Assembly: GCA_019119775.1 (NCBI GenBank)
Contig: DWWL01000054.1
Coordinates: 1-45,601 of the forward strand
Direction: 5' to 3'
DNA: 45,601 nt
Source of the DNA: Candidatus Lachnoclostridium pullistercoris
GTDB taxonomy: Bacteria > Bacillota > Clostridia > Lachnospirales > Lachnospiraceae
Under the pieces are notes generated by a model that made no database searches, was not told where the DNA came from, and was given only the letters and a program-made list of their open reading frames with translations. The position numbers were made by a program, and so were the translations under genes. This document shows, piece by piece, positions 33,071-41,349 of the stretch (positions are counted from its first letter, which is position 1; every line of letters begins with the position of its first letter).

Positions 33071-33808
33071 GTGACGGAAACGACAGAAAAAAAAGAATCT
33101 CCCATCATTCAGGTAAAAAATCTCTACAAGGTTTACCGGGTGGGAGAGACAAAAGTATTTGCGCTGAACGGCGTCAGCTTTTCCCTGAACAAAGGAGAGT
33201 TCTGTGCCGTTGTAGGGCCGTCCGGCTCTGGAAAATCTACTCTGCTCAACATGATGGCAGGTCTGGAGAAGCCGTCCAAGGGCGAGATCATCATAGCCGG
33301 AACCCATATAGAGAAGATGACGGAAAAGGAGCTGGTCACGTTCCGGAGGCAGAACGTGGGCTTTATTTTTCAGTCTTACAATCTGATCAAGACCATGAAC
33401 GCGGTGGAGAATGTGGCCATGCCCCTGAGTTTCCGGGGCGTGCCCAAAAAGATCCGGGTGGAGAAGGCAAAGAAATATCTGAAGCTGGTGGGGCTGGAAA
33501 AGCAGATGGACCATATGGCCAACGAGATGTCCGGCGGACAGCAGCAGAGAGTGGGCATCGCCAGGGCCCTGGTGATGGATCCCAGGATCATTTTCGCCGA
33601 TGAGCCCACGGGAAACCTGGATTCCAAGACCACAATGGATGTGCTGCAGCTGATGAGAAGGATCGTGAGGGAGAGAAAGCAGACTCTGATCATGGTAACC
33701 CACGACAACTATCTGGCCGGCTTTGCGGACAAGCAGATCCACATTGTGGACGGAAAGATCCTGAAGATAGAAGAGAAACAGCATGAGGATGAGGAGGAGC
33801 AGAATTGA
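33071..33808 (+). CDS. ABC transporter ATPase, MacB/LolD type
   Basis: A 245-residue cytoplasmic ATPase of the LolD/MacB/FtsE class. Walker A GPSGSGKST, Q-loop FIFQSYNLI, signature MSGGQQQRVGIARAL, Walker B IIFADEPTGNLDS and switch His in MVTHD. GTG 33071 lies 8 nt after GGGAGG; the frame extends upstream to 33005 without SD. It is the first gene of three with overlapping ends; the third is its permease. These complexes drive export or mechanical work across the membrane rather than classic import. Confidence 0.94.
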   Translation: MTETTEKKESPIIQVKNLYKVYRVGETKVFALNGVSFSLNKGEFCAVVGPSGSGKSTLLNMMAGLEKPSKGEIIIAGTHIEKMTEKELVTFRRQNVGFIFQSYNLIKTMNAVENVAMPLSFRGVPKKIRVEKAKKYLKLVGLEKQMDHMANEMSGGQQQRVGIARALVMDPRIIFADEPTGNLDSKTTMDVLQLMRRIVRERKQTLIMVTHDNYLAGFADKQIHIVDGKILKIEEKQHEDEEEQN

Positions 33809-35640
33809 AAAAGTGGAAACGTCTGCTGTTCGGGCTCCTGGCGGCGGTGACTGCGGCGGCAGCCGTGCCTGCGGCGGGGGAAAATACGGCCTGGGCGGCT
33901 TATAAAAATATGAATGACAACGAGTTTATCTCCGTGGAGAAGATCACTGCCGCGAAGACGGGAAAGGTGGCCAATATCACCTTCAAATTTACCAATACCA
34001 GCGACTACGACCTGGAGAACGTGAAGGTGGGATTTTCCAGCTACGACGTGGATTTCCTGGACGATGATGAGACGCTGGAGTCCAATTTCCAGTTTCCCTT
34101 TGAGATCACCATGGGAATGTTTGACGAGGAAAACATGAAAGAGCTGGGCACGGTCAAGGCCGGCAAGTCTAAAAACGTCACCCTGTCCGCCCGTGTGCGC
34201 CGGGATATCAAGGAAGGATATTACTGCTTTCCTGTGAGAGCCTTCGGCGACAATTTTGACATGGCGGACGAGTATGTGAATATCTGGGTCAGCGTTGCCA
34301 CCAGCGAAGACGATGATGACGACGAGGAGACGGGAGATCTGGACATGGTGCTGGGCGAAGGGCAGAACACCCCGGACGGCACTTACCCCAATGTGATGAA
34401 TTTTGATGTGAACATGCGCAATGCCAGCACGTTCACGGCTTACGACGTGGTGGTCAGCCTGGAGATGAGCGAGGATGACACCAAATATCCCTTTGAGATC
34501 AATGACGCCAACTATGACCGGCGGTTTGAGAAGGTGGATTCAGGCGAGACAGTGGCTTTAAACTACAGCATGGCCATCCGGGAAGACACCTACAGCGGCT
34601 ATTATCCCATCAAGGCCATCATCAAATACCGAGACAATTCCACCCACACCGGGGAATACCTGCAGATCGAGCGGACGTTCTACGTGCGCATCCACAACAA
34701 GGAAGAGGAGGATGATCTGGGAGAGTTCAACGAAAATGACCGGACCCAGGCCAGGATTATTGTGGACAGCTTTGAGACGATACCGGCTGAGATCATTGCC
34801 GGGGATGAGTTTGAGCTGGTGCTGCGGATGAAAAATGCTTCCTCCGGCATTCCTGCCAGCAACATTCTCTTCTCCCTGGAGTCGGAAAAGGCGGACGACA
34901 GCGCCGTGTTTACCACGGAGACAGGCGCCTCCTCCTACACAGTCAATTCCCTGGGAGCAGGTGAGGTGACGGAGCTGCGGGTGAAGATGAAGTCCAGGGC
35001 AGGGGTGGACCAGAGATCCTATTCTCTGACCATCAACGAGACGTACGACAGCCCGGAGTATAAAAATGCCGCCAACAAGGTGGTGATCGACATTCCGGTC
35101 AGACAGATTCCCAGGCTCAGCGTGGGAACCATCGACGTGATGCCGGAGAGCATTACGGTGGGCGGGGAGACGAACGTGATGTTTCCGGTGAACAACACGG
35201 GAAAAGTGACTCTCTACAATGTGACAGCCAGCTTTGCGGGAGATTCCATTGTGCCCTCGGATTCCTATGTGGGAAATATTGAGCCGGGGCAGACGGGAAA
35301 CGTGGACGCCATGGTGAAGGGAGCAGCTCCCACCATGGACGACGGAAAGATCCAGATCACCATTTCCTATGAAGATGAAAACGGGGAAGTTTCCACGGTG
35401 GACAAGGAGATGAGCCTGTTTGTCACGGAAGATGTCCCTATGGACTACGGAGATATGGACGTGGGAAACACGACGGATGTGGAGACAGACCAGGGCTTTT
35501 TTGCCAGCCATAAGACAGGGATTTTCCTGGCGGCAGCGGTGATTGCCGGCGGCGGCGCGGGAATCGTCCTGTTCCGGAAACACAAAAAGAAGAAACAGCA
35601 GCAGGCAGAGGAAGAGGCGGTAGACGATGAGATTTCCTGA
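33805..35640 (+). CDS. Membrane-anchored extracellular multi-domain (CARDB/COG1361-like) protein
   Basis: A 611-residue surface protein. It has a signal peptide (about 1-32), then three or four Ig-like beta domains of the CARDB/S-layer COG1361 kind (about 40-165, 180-300, 315-430, 435-545), separated by acidic linkers (EDDDDDEE near 173, KEEEDD near 300). One C-terminal helix (about 571-591) and a basic KHKKKKQQQ tail anchor it. Start TTG 33805 overlaps the ATPase stop; GAGGAGGAG precedes it. Its stop overlaps the permease start. It is likely the outer arm of the ABC complex, by analogy with MacA; that is inference. Confidence 0.88.
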   Translation: MKKWKRLLFGLLAAVTAAAAVPAAGENTAWAAYKNMNDNEFISVEKITAAKTGKVANITFKFTNTSDYDLENVKVGFSSYDVDFLDDDETLESNFQFPFEITMGMFDEENMKELGTVKAGKSKNVTLSARVRRDIKEGYYCFPVRAFGDNFDMADEYVNIWVSVATSEDDDDDEETGDLDMVLGEGQNTPDGTYPNVMNFDVNMRNASTFTAYDVVVSLEMSEDDTKYPFEINDANYDRRFEKVDSGETVALNYSMAIREDTYSGYYPIKAIIKYRDNSTHTGEYLQIERTFYVRIHNKEEEDDLGEFNENDRTQARIIVDSFETIPAEIIAGDEFELVLRMKNASSGIPASNILFSLESEKADDSAVFTTETGASSYTVNSLGAGEVTELRVKMKSRAGVDQRSYSLTINETYDSPEYKNAANKVVIDIPVRQIPRLSVGTIDVMPESITVGGETNVMFPVNNTGKVTLYNVTASFAGDSIVPSDSYVGNIEPGQTGNVDAMVKGAAPTMDDGKIQITISYEDENGEVSTVDKEMSLFVTEDVPMDYGDMDVGNTTDVETDQGFFASHKTGIFLAAAVIAGGGAGIVLFRKHKKKKQQQAEEEAVDDEIS

Positions 35641-37000
35641 CCTTCTGGCCATGAGCGTCAATAATTTAAGGCGGAGAAAACTGCGGACGGCCCTGACTGT
35701 GCTGGGAGTGATCGTGGGAACGGCTTCCATTGTGGTGATGGTGTCCTTAGGAATCGGCATGAGCGAGATGCAGATGGAACTTATGGAGTCCTACGGCAGC
35801 ATGACGGCCATCAATGTGTACTGTGACACCTACTCCCAGCCGGAAGGCGGGGCGGAGCCCGTTTACATGACAGACGAGACAATCGAGCAGATCCGCCGCA
35901 TGGACCACGTGGAGGGCGTTTCCCCCATTCTAAACGTGAGCGTGGTTATGCGCCAGGGGCAGTACACGGCCACCTATGTGAATCTCATGGGAGTGACGGA
36001 GGATTACATGAAGCAGATCACCGTGGGAGAAGGGGATTACCCGAAGATGGACGGCAGCCAGGTGGAGCTTTTGTTCGGCAACATGGTGATCCAGGATTTT
36101 TCTACCGGGCGCCAGGGCAGCAGCTACTACGAGACGGGAGAACTGCCGGATGTGGATCTGCTGGGCCAGCCCATGTTTGTGATCTATGATGTGGACGCTT
36201 ACTATCAGTCCATGAACAGCGGTTCTTCCGGGAGCGGCGGGGACGGGACCACACCGGTGAAGCCGCCGAAGAAGTACCTGGTTCCGGTCTCCGGCATTGT
36301 GGCCGGCGGCACGGACGACTACAACCAGTATTCCTGGGGAGTGTACACCGACCTGGAGGCGTTAAAGACTCAGCTGAAGCAGGTGTTTAAGAAAAATCCC
36401 ATTCCCGGGCAGCCGGTCAATAAAAAGGGCAAGCCCTACAATTATTTTATTTACAGCAACGCGGAAGTGTACGTGGATGACATGGACCACGTAAAGGAGG
36501 TCCAGACAGCCATCAGCGATATGGGATTCCAGGCCAGCAGCAATTCTGACTGGTTGGAACAGAACCAGAAGCAGTCTCAGATGACCCAGATGGTGCTGGG
36601 CGGCATCGGAGCCGTCTCCCTGTTTGTGGCGGCCATCGGCATTGCCAACACCATGATGATGTCCATCTATGAGCGGACGAAGGAGATCGGCGTGATGAAG
36701 GTGCTGGGCTGCGACATGGGCGACATCCGCAACATGTTCCTCATGGAGTCTGGATTTATCGGGCTGATGGGAGGTGTGGCCGGCCTGGCTTTAAGCTACG
36801 GGCTGTCCTATCTGATGAATCATCTGCCTGCGGTGAACCAGATGGTCATGGGCGGGATGGAAGGCGATATTTCCAGGATCCCGCTGTGGCTGGCCGGCTC
36901 CGCCCTGGTGTTTGCCGTGGTGGTGGGCATGGCGGCCGGATTTTTCCCGGCGGTGCGGGCCATGAAGCTCTCGCCCCTGGCGGCTATTCGGAATGAGTAG
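35627..37000 (+). CDS. MacB-like ABC transporter permease
   Basis: A 457-residue FtsX/MacB-type permease. Helix 1 (about 20-42) is followed by a large extracellular MacB-like domain (about 45-320), which includes a Gly/Ser-rich linker (SGSSGSGGDGTTP, about 200), then three helices (about 325-350, 375-400, 420-445) and the family's end motif PAVRAMKLSPLAAIR. ATG 35627 overlaps the anchored protein gene by 14 nt. With the ATPase it forms the MacB-type core; the substrate is unknown. Confidence 0.93.
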   Translation: MRFPDLLAMSVNNLRRRKLRTALTVLGVIVGTASIVVMVSLGIGMSEMQMELMESYGSMTAINVYCDTYSQPEGGAEPVYMTDETIEQIRRMDHVEGVSPILNVSVVMRQGQYTATYVNLMGVTEDYMKQITVGEGDYPKMDGSQVELLFGNMVIQDFSTGRQGSSYYETGELPDVDLLGQPMFVIYDVDAYYQSMNSGSSGSGGDGTTPVKPPKKYLVPVSGIVAGGTDDYNQYSWGVYTDLEALKTQLKQVFKKNPIPGQPVNKKGKPYNYFIYSNAEVYVDDMDHVKEVQTAISDMGFQASSNSDWLEQNQKQSQMTQMVLGGIGAVSLFVAAIGIANTMMMSIYERTKEIGVMKVLGCDMGDIRNMFLMESGFIGLMGGVAGLALSYGLSYLMNHLPAVNQMVMGGMEGDISRIPLWLAGSALVFAVVVGMAAGFFPAVRAMKLSPLAAIRNE

Positions 37001-37037
37001 AATTATCCGGGCAGAGCAGCGGCGAAATTTGTTGTTT

Positions 37038-37055
37038 TTGCAAAAATACTTGCAA
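37038..37055 (+). repeat. TTGCAA inverted repeat over the purine promoter
   Basis: TTGCAA (37038-37043), six bases, TTGCAA (37050-37055); each half is itself a palindrome. The second copy is the -35 box. Possible repressor site. Confidence 0.4.
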
Positions 37056-37078
37056 TTTTTAAATTCATAGGCTAATAT
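37050..37078 (+). promoter_or_regulatory. Promoter of the ZTP-riboswitch operon
   Basis: TTGCAA (37050-37055), 17-bp spacer, TAATAT (37073-37078). The start would lie at about the first base of the riboswitch. Confidence 0.6.
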
Positions 37079-37083
37079 GAAAT

Positions 37084-37194
37084 CAGGACGTGCAACTGAC
37101 GGACAGTGGGTGAACCACAGGGAGCACGGGGAAGCAGATATGTCGACCGTCTGGGCAGCTTACGGGAAAACCGCAGGCTGTTCAGGCGGTTTTT
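37084..37194 (+). promoter_or_regulatory. ZTP (pfl-type) riboswitch with terminator
   Basis: Aptamer hallmarks: a 5' segment GGACGTGCAACTGACGGA, a hairpin GTGGGTGAACCAC followed by AGGGAGCACG, and the second conserved domain CCGTCTGGGCAG (37148-37159). It is followed by a terminator, AAAACCGC (37167-37174) with GCGGTTTT (37186-37193). ZTP riboswitches sense the AICAR derivatives ZMP/ZTP, which build up when 10-formyl-THF is short, and switch on purine and folate genes. The two genes downstream act on AICAR and its product, which strongly supports the call. Confidence 0.85.
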
Positions 37195-37262
37195 CTGTTG
37201 GGAGAAAATCCGGCAGTCAGCCGGAAGGCGCCGGCAGGGCGCCAGGCAGGGAAGAAAGATCT

Positions 37263-37342
37263 GGCATCGGAGCCGGCGAGGAAAGAAAAGGCCCGGCATC
37301 GGAGCTGGACTGAGAAACCCGAAAACTGCCGGCGAGGAAAGA
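37263..37342 (+). repeat. Shuffled short repeats in the leader before the IMP cyclohydrolase gene
   Basis: GGCATCGGAGC occurs at 37263 and 37292, and GCCGGCGAGGAAAGA at 37273 and 37328. They lie between the riboswitch terminator and the gene's SD. They look like a partial duplication; no function is apparent. Confidence 0.45.
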
Positions 37343-37358
37343 GACAAGGAGGAAGAAT

Positions 37359-38072
37359 ATGAAGATCGTATCAATGGAACAGGAGCTTAAATCCAACGCC
37401 TATCCCGGGAGAGGCATTGTAATAGGAAAAACTCCCGACGGGACGAAGGCGGCAGCCGCCTATTTCATCATGGGAAGAAGTGAAAACAGCCGCAACCGGG
37501 TATTTGTGGAGGATGGGGACGGGATCCGCACCCAGGCATTTGACCCGGCGAAGCTGACGGATCCCAGCCTGATCATCTATGCCCCGGTGCGGGTGCTGGG
37601 AAACAAGACCATTGTCACCAACGGAGATCAGACGGACACCATCTACCAGGGAATGGACCGGCAGCTCACCTTTGAGCAGTCTTTGAGAAGCCGGGAATTC
37701 GAGCCGGACGGCCCCAACTACACCCCCAGGATTTCCGGGATCCTGCACATTGAAAATGGAAATTACAACTTCGCCATGTCCATCTTAAAGAGCAATAACG
37801 GAAATCCGGACAGCTGCTGCCGTTTTACCTACGCCTATGAGAAACCCCTTTGCGGGGAAGGCCGGTTCATCCACACCTACATGCACGACGGGGATCCCCT
37901 TCCCAGCTTTGAAGGAGAGCCGAAGCGGGTGGAGATCCCGGGCAGCATTGACGCCTTCACGGAGCTTTTGTGGAACAGCCTGAATGAGGACAACAAGGTA
38001 TCTCTGTTTGTGCGCTATATCGACATTGCCACAGGAACCTGGGAAACAAGAATTGTAAATAAAAATCAGTAA
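37359..38072 (+). CDS. IMP cyclohydrolase, archaeal PurO type
   Basis: A 237-residue protein of the IMP cyclohydrolase (PurO-like) family, which closes FAICAR to IMP, the last step of purine synthesis. It is unrelated to the cyclohydrolase domain of PurH. Family segments include NAYPGRGIVIGKTPDG, AAYFIMGRSENSRNRVF and PNYTPRISGI. AAGGAGG precedes the ATG at good spacing. Twelve nt separate it from the AICAR transformylase, the enzyme of the step before. Control by the ZTP riboswitch fits. Confidence 0.92.
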   Translation: MKIVSMEQELKSNAYPGRGIVIGKTPDGTKAAAAYFIMGRSENSRNRVFVEDGDGIRTQAFDPAKLTDPSLIIYAPVRVLGNKTIVTNGDQTDTIYQGMDRQLTFEQSLRSREFEPDGPNYTPRISGILHIENGNYNFAMSILKSNNGNPDSCCRFTYAYEKPLCGEGRFIHTYMHDGDPLPSFEGEPKRVEIPGSIDAFTELLWNSLNEDNKVSLFVRYIDIATGTWETRIVNKNQ

Positions 38073-38084
38073 GGAGAGAGTGCG

Positions 38085-39263
38085 ATGAAAGAATTAGAAC
38101 TGAAGTATGGCTGCAACCCCAATCAGAAACCTTCCAGAATCTATATGGAAGGGGACAGAGGGCTTCCCATCCAGGTGCTCTGCGGAAAGCCGGGATACAT
38201 CAATTTCCTGGATGCCTTCAACGGCTGGCAGCTGGTAAGGGAATTGAAAGAGGCCACCGGACTTCCTGCCGCCGCTTCTTTTAAGCATGTGTCTCCGGCG
38301 GGAGCTGCCGTGGGACTGCCTCTGGATGATACCTTGAGGAAGATCTACTGGGTGGATGACATGGGAGAGCTGTCTCCCTTAGCCTGCGCCTACGCCAGAG
38401 CAAGAGGCGCCGACCGGATGTCTTCCTTCGGCGATTTCATCGCTCTCTCTGACGTGTGCGATGTGGACACGGCAAAGATCATCAAGAGAGAGGTTTCTGA
38501 CGGCGTGATCGCTCCGGGATACGAGCCGGAGGCCCTGGAGATCTTAAAATCCAAGAAAAAAGGAAACTACAACGTGATCCAGATGGATCCGGAGTACGTT
38601 CCAGATCCGGTGGAGAGAAAGCAGGTGTTCGGCATCACTTTTGAGCAGGGCAGAAACAACCTGAAGATCGACCGGGAGCTGCTCTCCAATGTGGTGACGA
38701 AGAACAAAGAGATTCCGGACTCTGCAAAGATCGACCTGATGATCGCCCTCATCACTCTGAAATACACCCAGTCCAACTCTGTCTGCTACGTAAAGGGCGG
38801 ACAGGCCATCGGCATCGGAGCAGGACAGCAGTCCAGAGTCCACTGCACCAGACTGGCCGGGCAGAAGGCGGACAACTGGTTCCTGCGCCAGGCTCCCCAG
38901 GTGCTGAGCCTTCCGTTTGTGGACGGCATCAAGCGGGCGGACAGGGACAACGCCATCGACGTGTACATCGGCGAGGACTACATGGACGTGCTGGCGGACG
39001 GACGCTGGGAGAGCGTCTTTAAGGTGAAGCCGCCGGTGTTCACAAAGGAAGAAAAGAGGGCCTGGCTGGATCAGATGCAGGATGTGGCCCTGGGCTCTGA
39101 CGCCTTCTTCCCCTTCGGCGACAACATTGACCGTGCCTACAAGAGCGGCGTAAAATATGTGGCGGAGCCGGGCGGTTCCGTGCGGGATGACAATGTGATC
39201 GCCGCCTGCGACCAGTACGGCATGGCCATGGCCTTTACGGGGATCCGCCTGTTCCATCACTGA
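38085..39263 (+). CDS. AICAR transformylase, stand-alone (PurH C-terminal type)
   Basis: A 392-residue phosphoribosylaminoimidazolecarboxamide formyltransferase without a cyclohydrolase domain. It adds the formyl group from 10-formyl-THF to AICAR. Key segments are [29 protein letters not shown] (the catalytic Lys-His pair), [29 protein letters not shown] and [31 protein letters not shown] precedes it. Together with the PurO-type gene it replaces the usual bifunctional PurH. Tandem repeats and a terminator follow. Confidence 0.95.
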   Translation: MKELELKYGCNPNQKPSRIYMEGDRGLPIQVLCGKPGYINFLDAFNGWQLVRELKEATGLPAAASFKHVSPAGAAVGLPLDDTLRKIYWVDDMGELSPLACAYARARGADRMSSFGDFIALSDVCDVDTAKIIKREVSDGVIAPGYEPEALEILKSKKKGNYNVIQMDPEYVPDPVERKQVFGITFEQGRNNLKIDRELLSNVVTKNKEIPDSAKIDLMIALITLKYTQSNSVCYVKGGQAIGIGAGQQSRVHCTRLAGQKADNWFLRQAPQVLSLPFVDGIKRADRDNAIDVYIGEDYMDVLADGRWESVFKVKPPVFTKEEKRAWLDQMQDVALGSDAFFPFGDNIDRAYKSGVKYVAEPGGSVRDDNVIAACDQYGMAMAFTGIRLFHH

Positions 39264-39274
39264 TGGGGGACAGA

Positions 39275-39377
39275 AGTGCCTGACGGGCCGGAATGCCTGA
39301 TGGTTCGGAGTGCCTGACGGGCCGGAATGCCTGGAGGACCGGAGTGCCTGATGGTCCCGGAAGTGCCTGGCAGCCTG
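39275..39377 (+). repeat. 17-bp tandem repeats after the AICAR transformylase
   Basis: About six degenerate units of AGTGCCTGACGGGCCGG begin at 39275, 39292, 39309, 39326, 39343 and 39362; units 1 and 3 are identical. They lie in the 3' untranslated part of the transcript, between the stop and the terminator. No spacers, so not CRISPR. Confidence 0.85.
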
Positions 39378-39418
39378 AAATCTGAAAACGGAACAGCGGC
39401 TGGAAATCAGCCTGGAAG

Positions 39419-39464
39419 AGCCTGCGGAAAACGCGTGTCTATTGCGTTTTCCGCAGGCTTTTTT
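39419..39464 (+). terminator. Terminator of the purine operon
   Basis: A perfect 16-bp stem, 39419-39434 with 39444-39459 (AGCCTGCGGAAAACGC / its complement), then a T-run. Confidence 0.95.
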
Positions 39465-39541
39465 CGGCTGATTTTTGGAAGGAAAGACCAATACTGACGC
39501 GGCCGCGCTCCGGCACGGGTACGGGCCCAGGCCCGGATATA

Positions 39542-39557
39542 TTTCCATGTATGGAAA
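39542..39557 (+). promoter_or_regulatory. Possible operator upstream of the amino acid ABC genes
   Basis: TTTCCAT-GT-ATGGAAA, a perfect 7-bp inverted repeat, lies 27 bp before the -35 box. Confidence 0.35.
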
Positions 39558-39584
39558 AAAATACAAAGAATCGGGGGAAAGGAG

Positions 39585-39613
39585 TTGACAGTCTCTTCTG
39601 AATATTTTATAAT
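39585..39613 (+). promoter_or_regulatory. Consensus promoter of the amino acid ABC genes
   Basis: TTGACA (39585-39590), 17-bp spacer, TATAAT (39608-39613): perfect consensus. Confidence 0.9.
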
Positions 39614-39670
39614 GCTACCATATTAGCAGACTAAAGTGAATGGCAAGATGAGTGAGACGGAGGTTGGAAG

Positions 39671-40603
39671 ATGAGGAGAACAGGCGTTGGATTATCTTTG
39701 ATGGCAGCGGCATTTCTTGCCGGGGCTGCCCTGACCGGCTGTTCTGTGCTGGGAACGGTGGAAGCTCCCGTGGGCGGAGAGGCGGACATCCTGGCGCTTG
39801 CGTCCGGAGAGACGGAAGAGGAATCGAAGGATGACGGGACCAGCCGGCTGGAGGAGATCAAAGAGAGAGGGTACCTGACGGTGGCCACGGAGCCGTATTT
39901 TGCTCCCAACGAATTTATTGATCCTTCCAAATCGGGGGACGAACGGTATGTGGGAGCGGACATTGAACTGGCCCATTATATCGCGGATCATCTGGGCGTG
40001 GAATGCCGGATCATCCCCCTGGACTTCACCGCCGTCTTGAGCAGCGTCTCAGAGGGAAAGTACGATATGGCGATCTCAGCCCTGGCCTACACGCCGGCAA
40101 GGGCGCAGGCCATGGAGCTCTCCAACGGATATTACTACGATGAGGAGACGGTCTGGTACGGACTTCTGGTGAGAGATGAGGATCTGGAGGACATTCAGAG
40201 CGCCGACGATCTGGGCGATAAGACCGTTGTAGTTCAGAGCGGATCCCTTCAGGAGGTATTTGCTCAGGAACAGATCCCGGCTTACGGAGAGCTAAAGCTC
40301 GTATCCTCCACCAGCGACGGTTTTCTCATGGTTCAGGAGAATAAAGCGGATGCCTGTGTGACGGCGGCGGCCACCGCAGAGCTGTATCTGGAGGCGAACC
40401 CCAGCTGCGGCATGAGCATGGTGCCGGATTTCCGCTTTACGTTGGATGAATCCACCCAGGGAACCAGGATCGGCATGAAAAAGGGAGAGACGGAGCTTCG
40501 CGACGCAGTCAATGAGATCATAGATGAGATGACAGAAGAAGGACTTTACAAACAGTGGTATCAGGAATATTCCGATTATGCGGCAAGCCTGGGAATCAAT
40601 TAA
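39671..40603 (+). CDS. Polar amino acid ABC transporter, substrate-binding lipoprotein
   Basis: A 310-residue extracellular lipoprotein of solute-binding family 3. Signal peptide with lipobox LTGC, so Cys24 is lipidated and anchors it outside the membrane. After an acidic spacer the binding fold starts at LEEIKERGYLTVATEP and includes FAPNEFI, GADIELAHYIADHLG and the hinge GKYDMAISALAYTPARA. CGGAGGTTGG precedes the ATG. The permease gene follows 13 nt later. Ligand is an amino acid or a small derivative, not further defined. Confidence 0.94.
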   Translation: MRRTGVGLSLMAAAFLAGAALTGCSVLGTVEAPVGGEADILALASGETEEESKDDGTSRLEEIKERGYLTVATEPYFAPNEFIDPSKSGDERYVGADIELAHYIADHLGVECRIIPLDFTAVLSSVSEGKYDMAISALAYTPARAQAMELSNGYYYDEETVWYGLLVRDEDLEDIQSADDLGDKTVVVQSGSLQEVFAQEQIPAYGELKLVSSTSDGFLMVQENKADACVTAAATAELYLEANPSCGMSMVPDFRFTLDESTQGTRIGMKKGETELRDAVNEIIDEMTEEGLYKQWYQEYSDYAASLGIN

Positions 40604-40616
40604 GGGAGGCACGGCA

Positions 40617-41282
40617 ATGATTGAGACGATTATAAAAATTCTGGAAAAATATGGATATGTGTACGCGCAGGGATTAGCAGGCACCCTCTGCCTGGCTGGA
40701 ATCACCATTGTGGCGGGAACAGCAGTGGGAACGGCGCTGGCCCTTATGCGGATGTCGAAAGTAGGGCCGTTTGAGTGGTTTGTAAAAGGGTATGTGTGGG
40801 TGCTGCGGGGCACGCCCATTCTGCTGCAGCTGTATTTCTTCTGGATTCTGCTGCCCAGAGTCCTTCCCTTTGAGATTCCGGATGTGGCCTGCATCATCAT
40901 CGCCCTCATCGTCAATTCCGGCGCCTACGTGGCGGAGATCATCCGCGCCGGCGTTCAGGCGGTGGATTCCGGGCAGATGGAGGCGGCCAGAAGCTTGGGG
41001 CTTACCGGCAGCCAGGCCATGTTTAAGGTAGTTCTTCCCCAGGCGGTGCGGAACATTCTTCCCGCCCTGGGAAATGAGTTTGTGAACATGATCAAGCAGG
41101 TGTCTTTAGCTTCCGTGTTCTTTATCAATGAGCTGACCACTTCCTACAAGACGGTTCTGGCAGCTACCTATATCCCCATTGAGTCCATCATCATCGCCGG
41201 GCTGATCTACCTTCTGGTAACCACAGTTCTGTCCCAGGCAGTGAACATGATGGAGTGGAGAATGCGCCTGGCAGAGGGCTGA
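40617..41282 (+). CDS. Polar amino acid ABC transporter permease
   Basis: A 221-residue HisM/GlnP-type permease with about five hydrophobic segments. WVLRGTPILLQLYF and the coupling EAA loop EAARSLGLTGSQAMFKVVLPQAVRNILPALGNE (split as E-A-A then P-Q-A) are canonical. ATG 40617 follows GGGAGG; the frame opens earlier at 40578 inside the preceding gene. No ATPase gene lies beside it, so the complex must use one encoded elsewhere. Confidence 0.94.
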   Translation: MIETIIKILEKYGYVYAQGLAGTLCLAGITIVAGTAVGTALALMRMSKVGPFEWFVKGYVWVLRGTPILLQLYFFWILLPRVLPFEIPDVACIIIALIVNSGAYVAEIIRAGVQAVDSGQMEAARSLGLTGSQAMFKVVLPQAVRNILPALGNEFVNMIKQVSLASVFFINELTTSYKTVLAATYIPIESIIIAGLIYLLVTTVLSQAVNMMEWRMRLAEG

Positions 41283-41349
41283 TGAAACGCGCCTTGCCCG
41301 GGACAGAGGAAACGGGTCCGGGCGGAAGGCGGATGAAAGGAGATTATCC

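Noticed and set aside
33014-33784. 256-codon antisense frame opposite the ABC ATPase
   Set aside because: The plus strand encodes a complete ATPase with all motifs; the reverse frame is a composition effect.
34558-35760. 400-codon antisense frame on the minus strand
   Set aside because: Shadow of the anchored-protein gene; His/Val-rich translation, no SD, and the plus-strand gene is clear.
39275-39377. CRISPR array
   Set aside because: The 17-bp units are directly adjacent with no spacers, and no cas genes are present.
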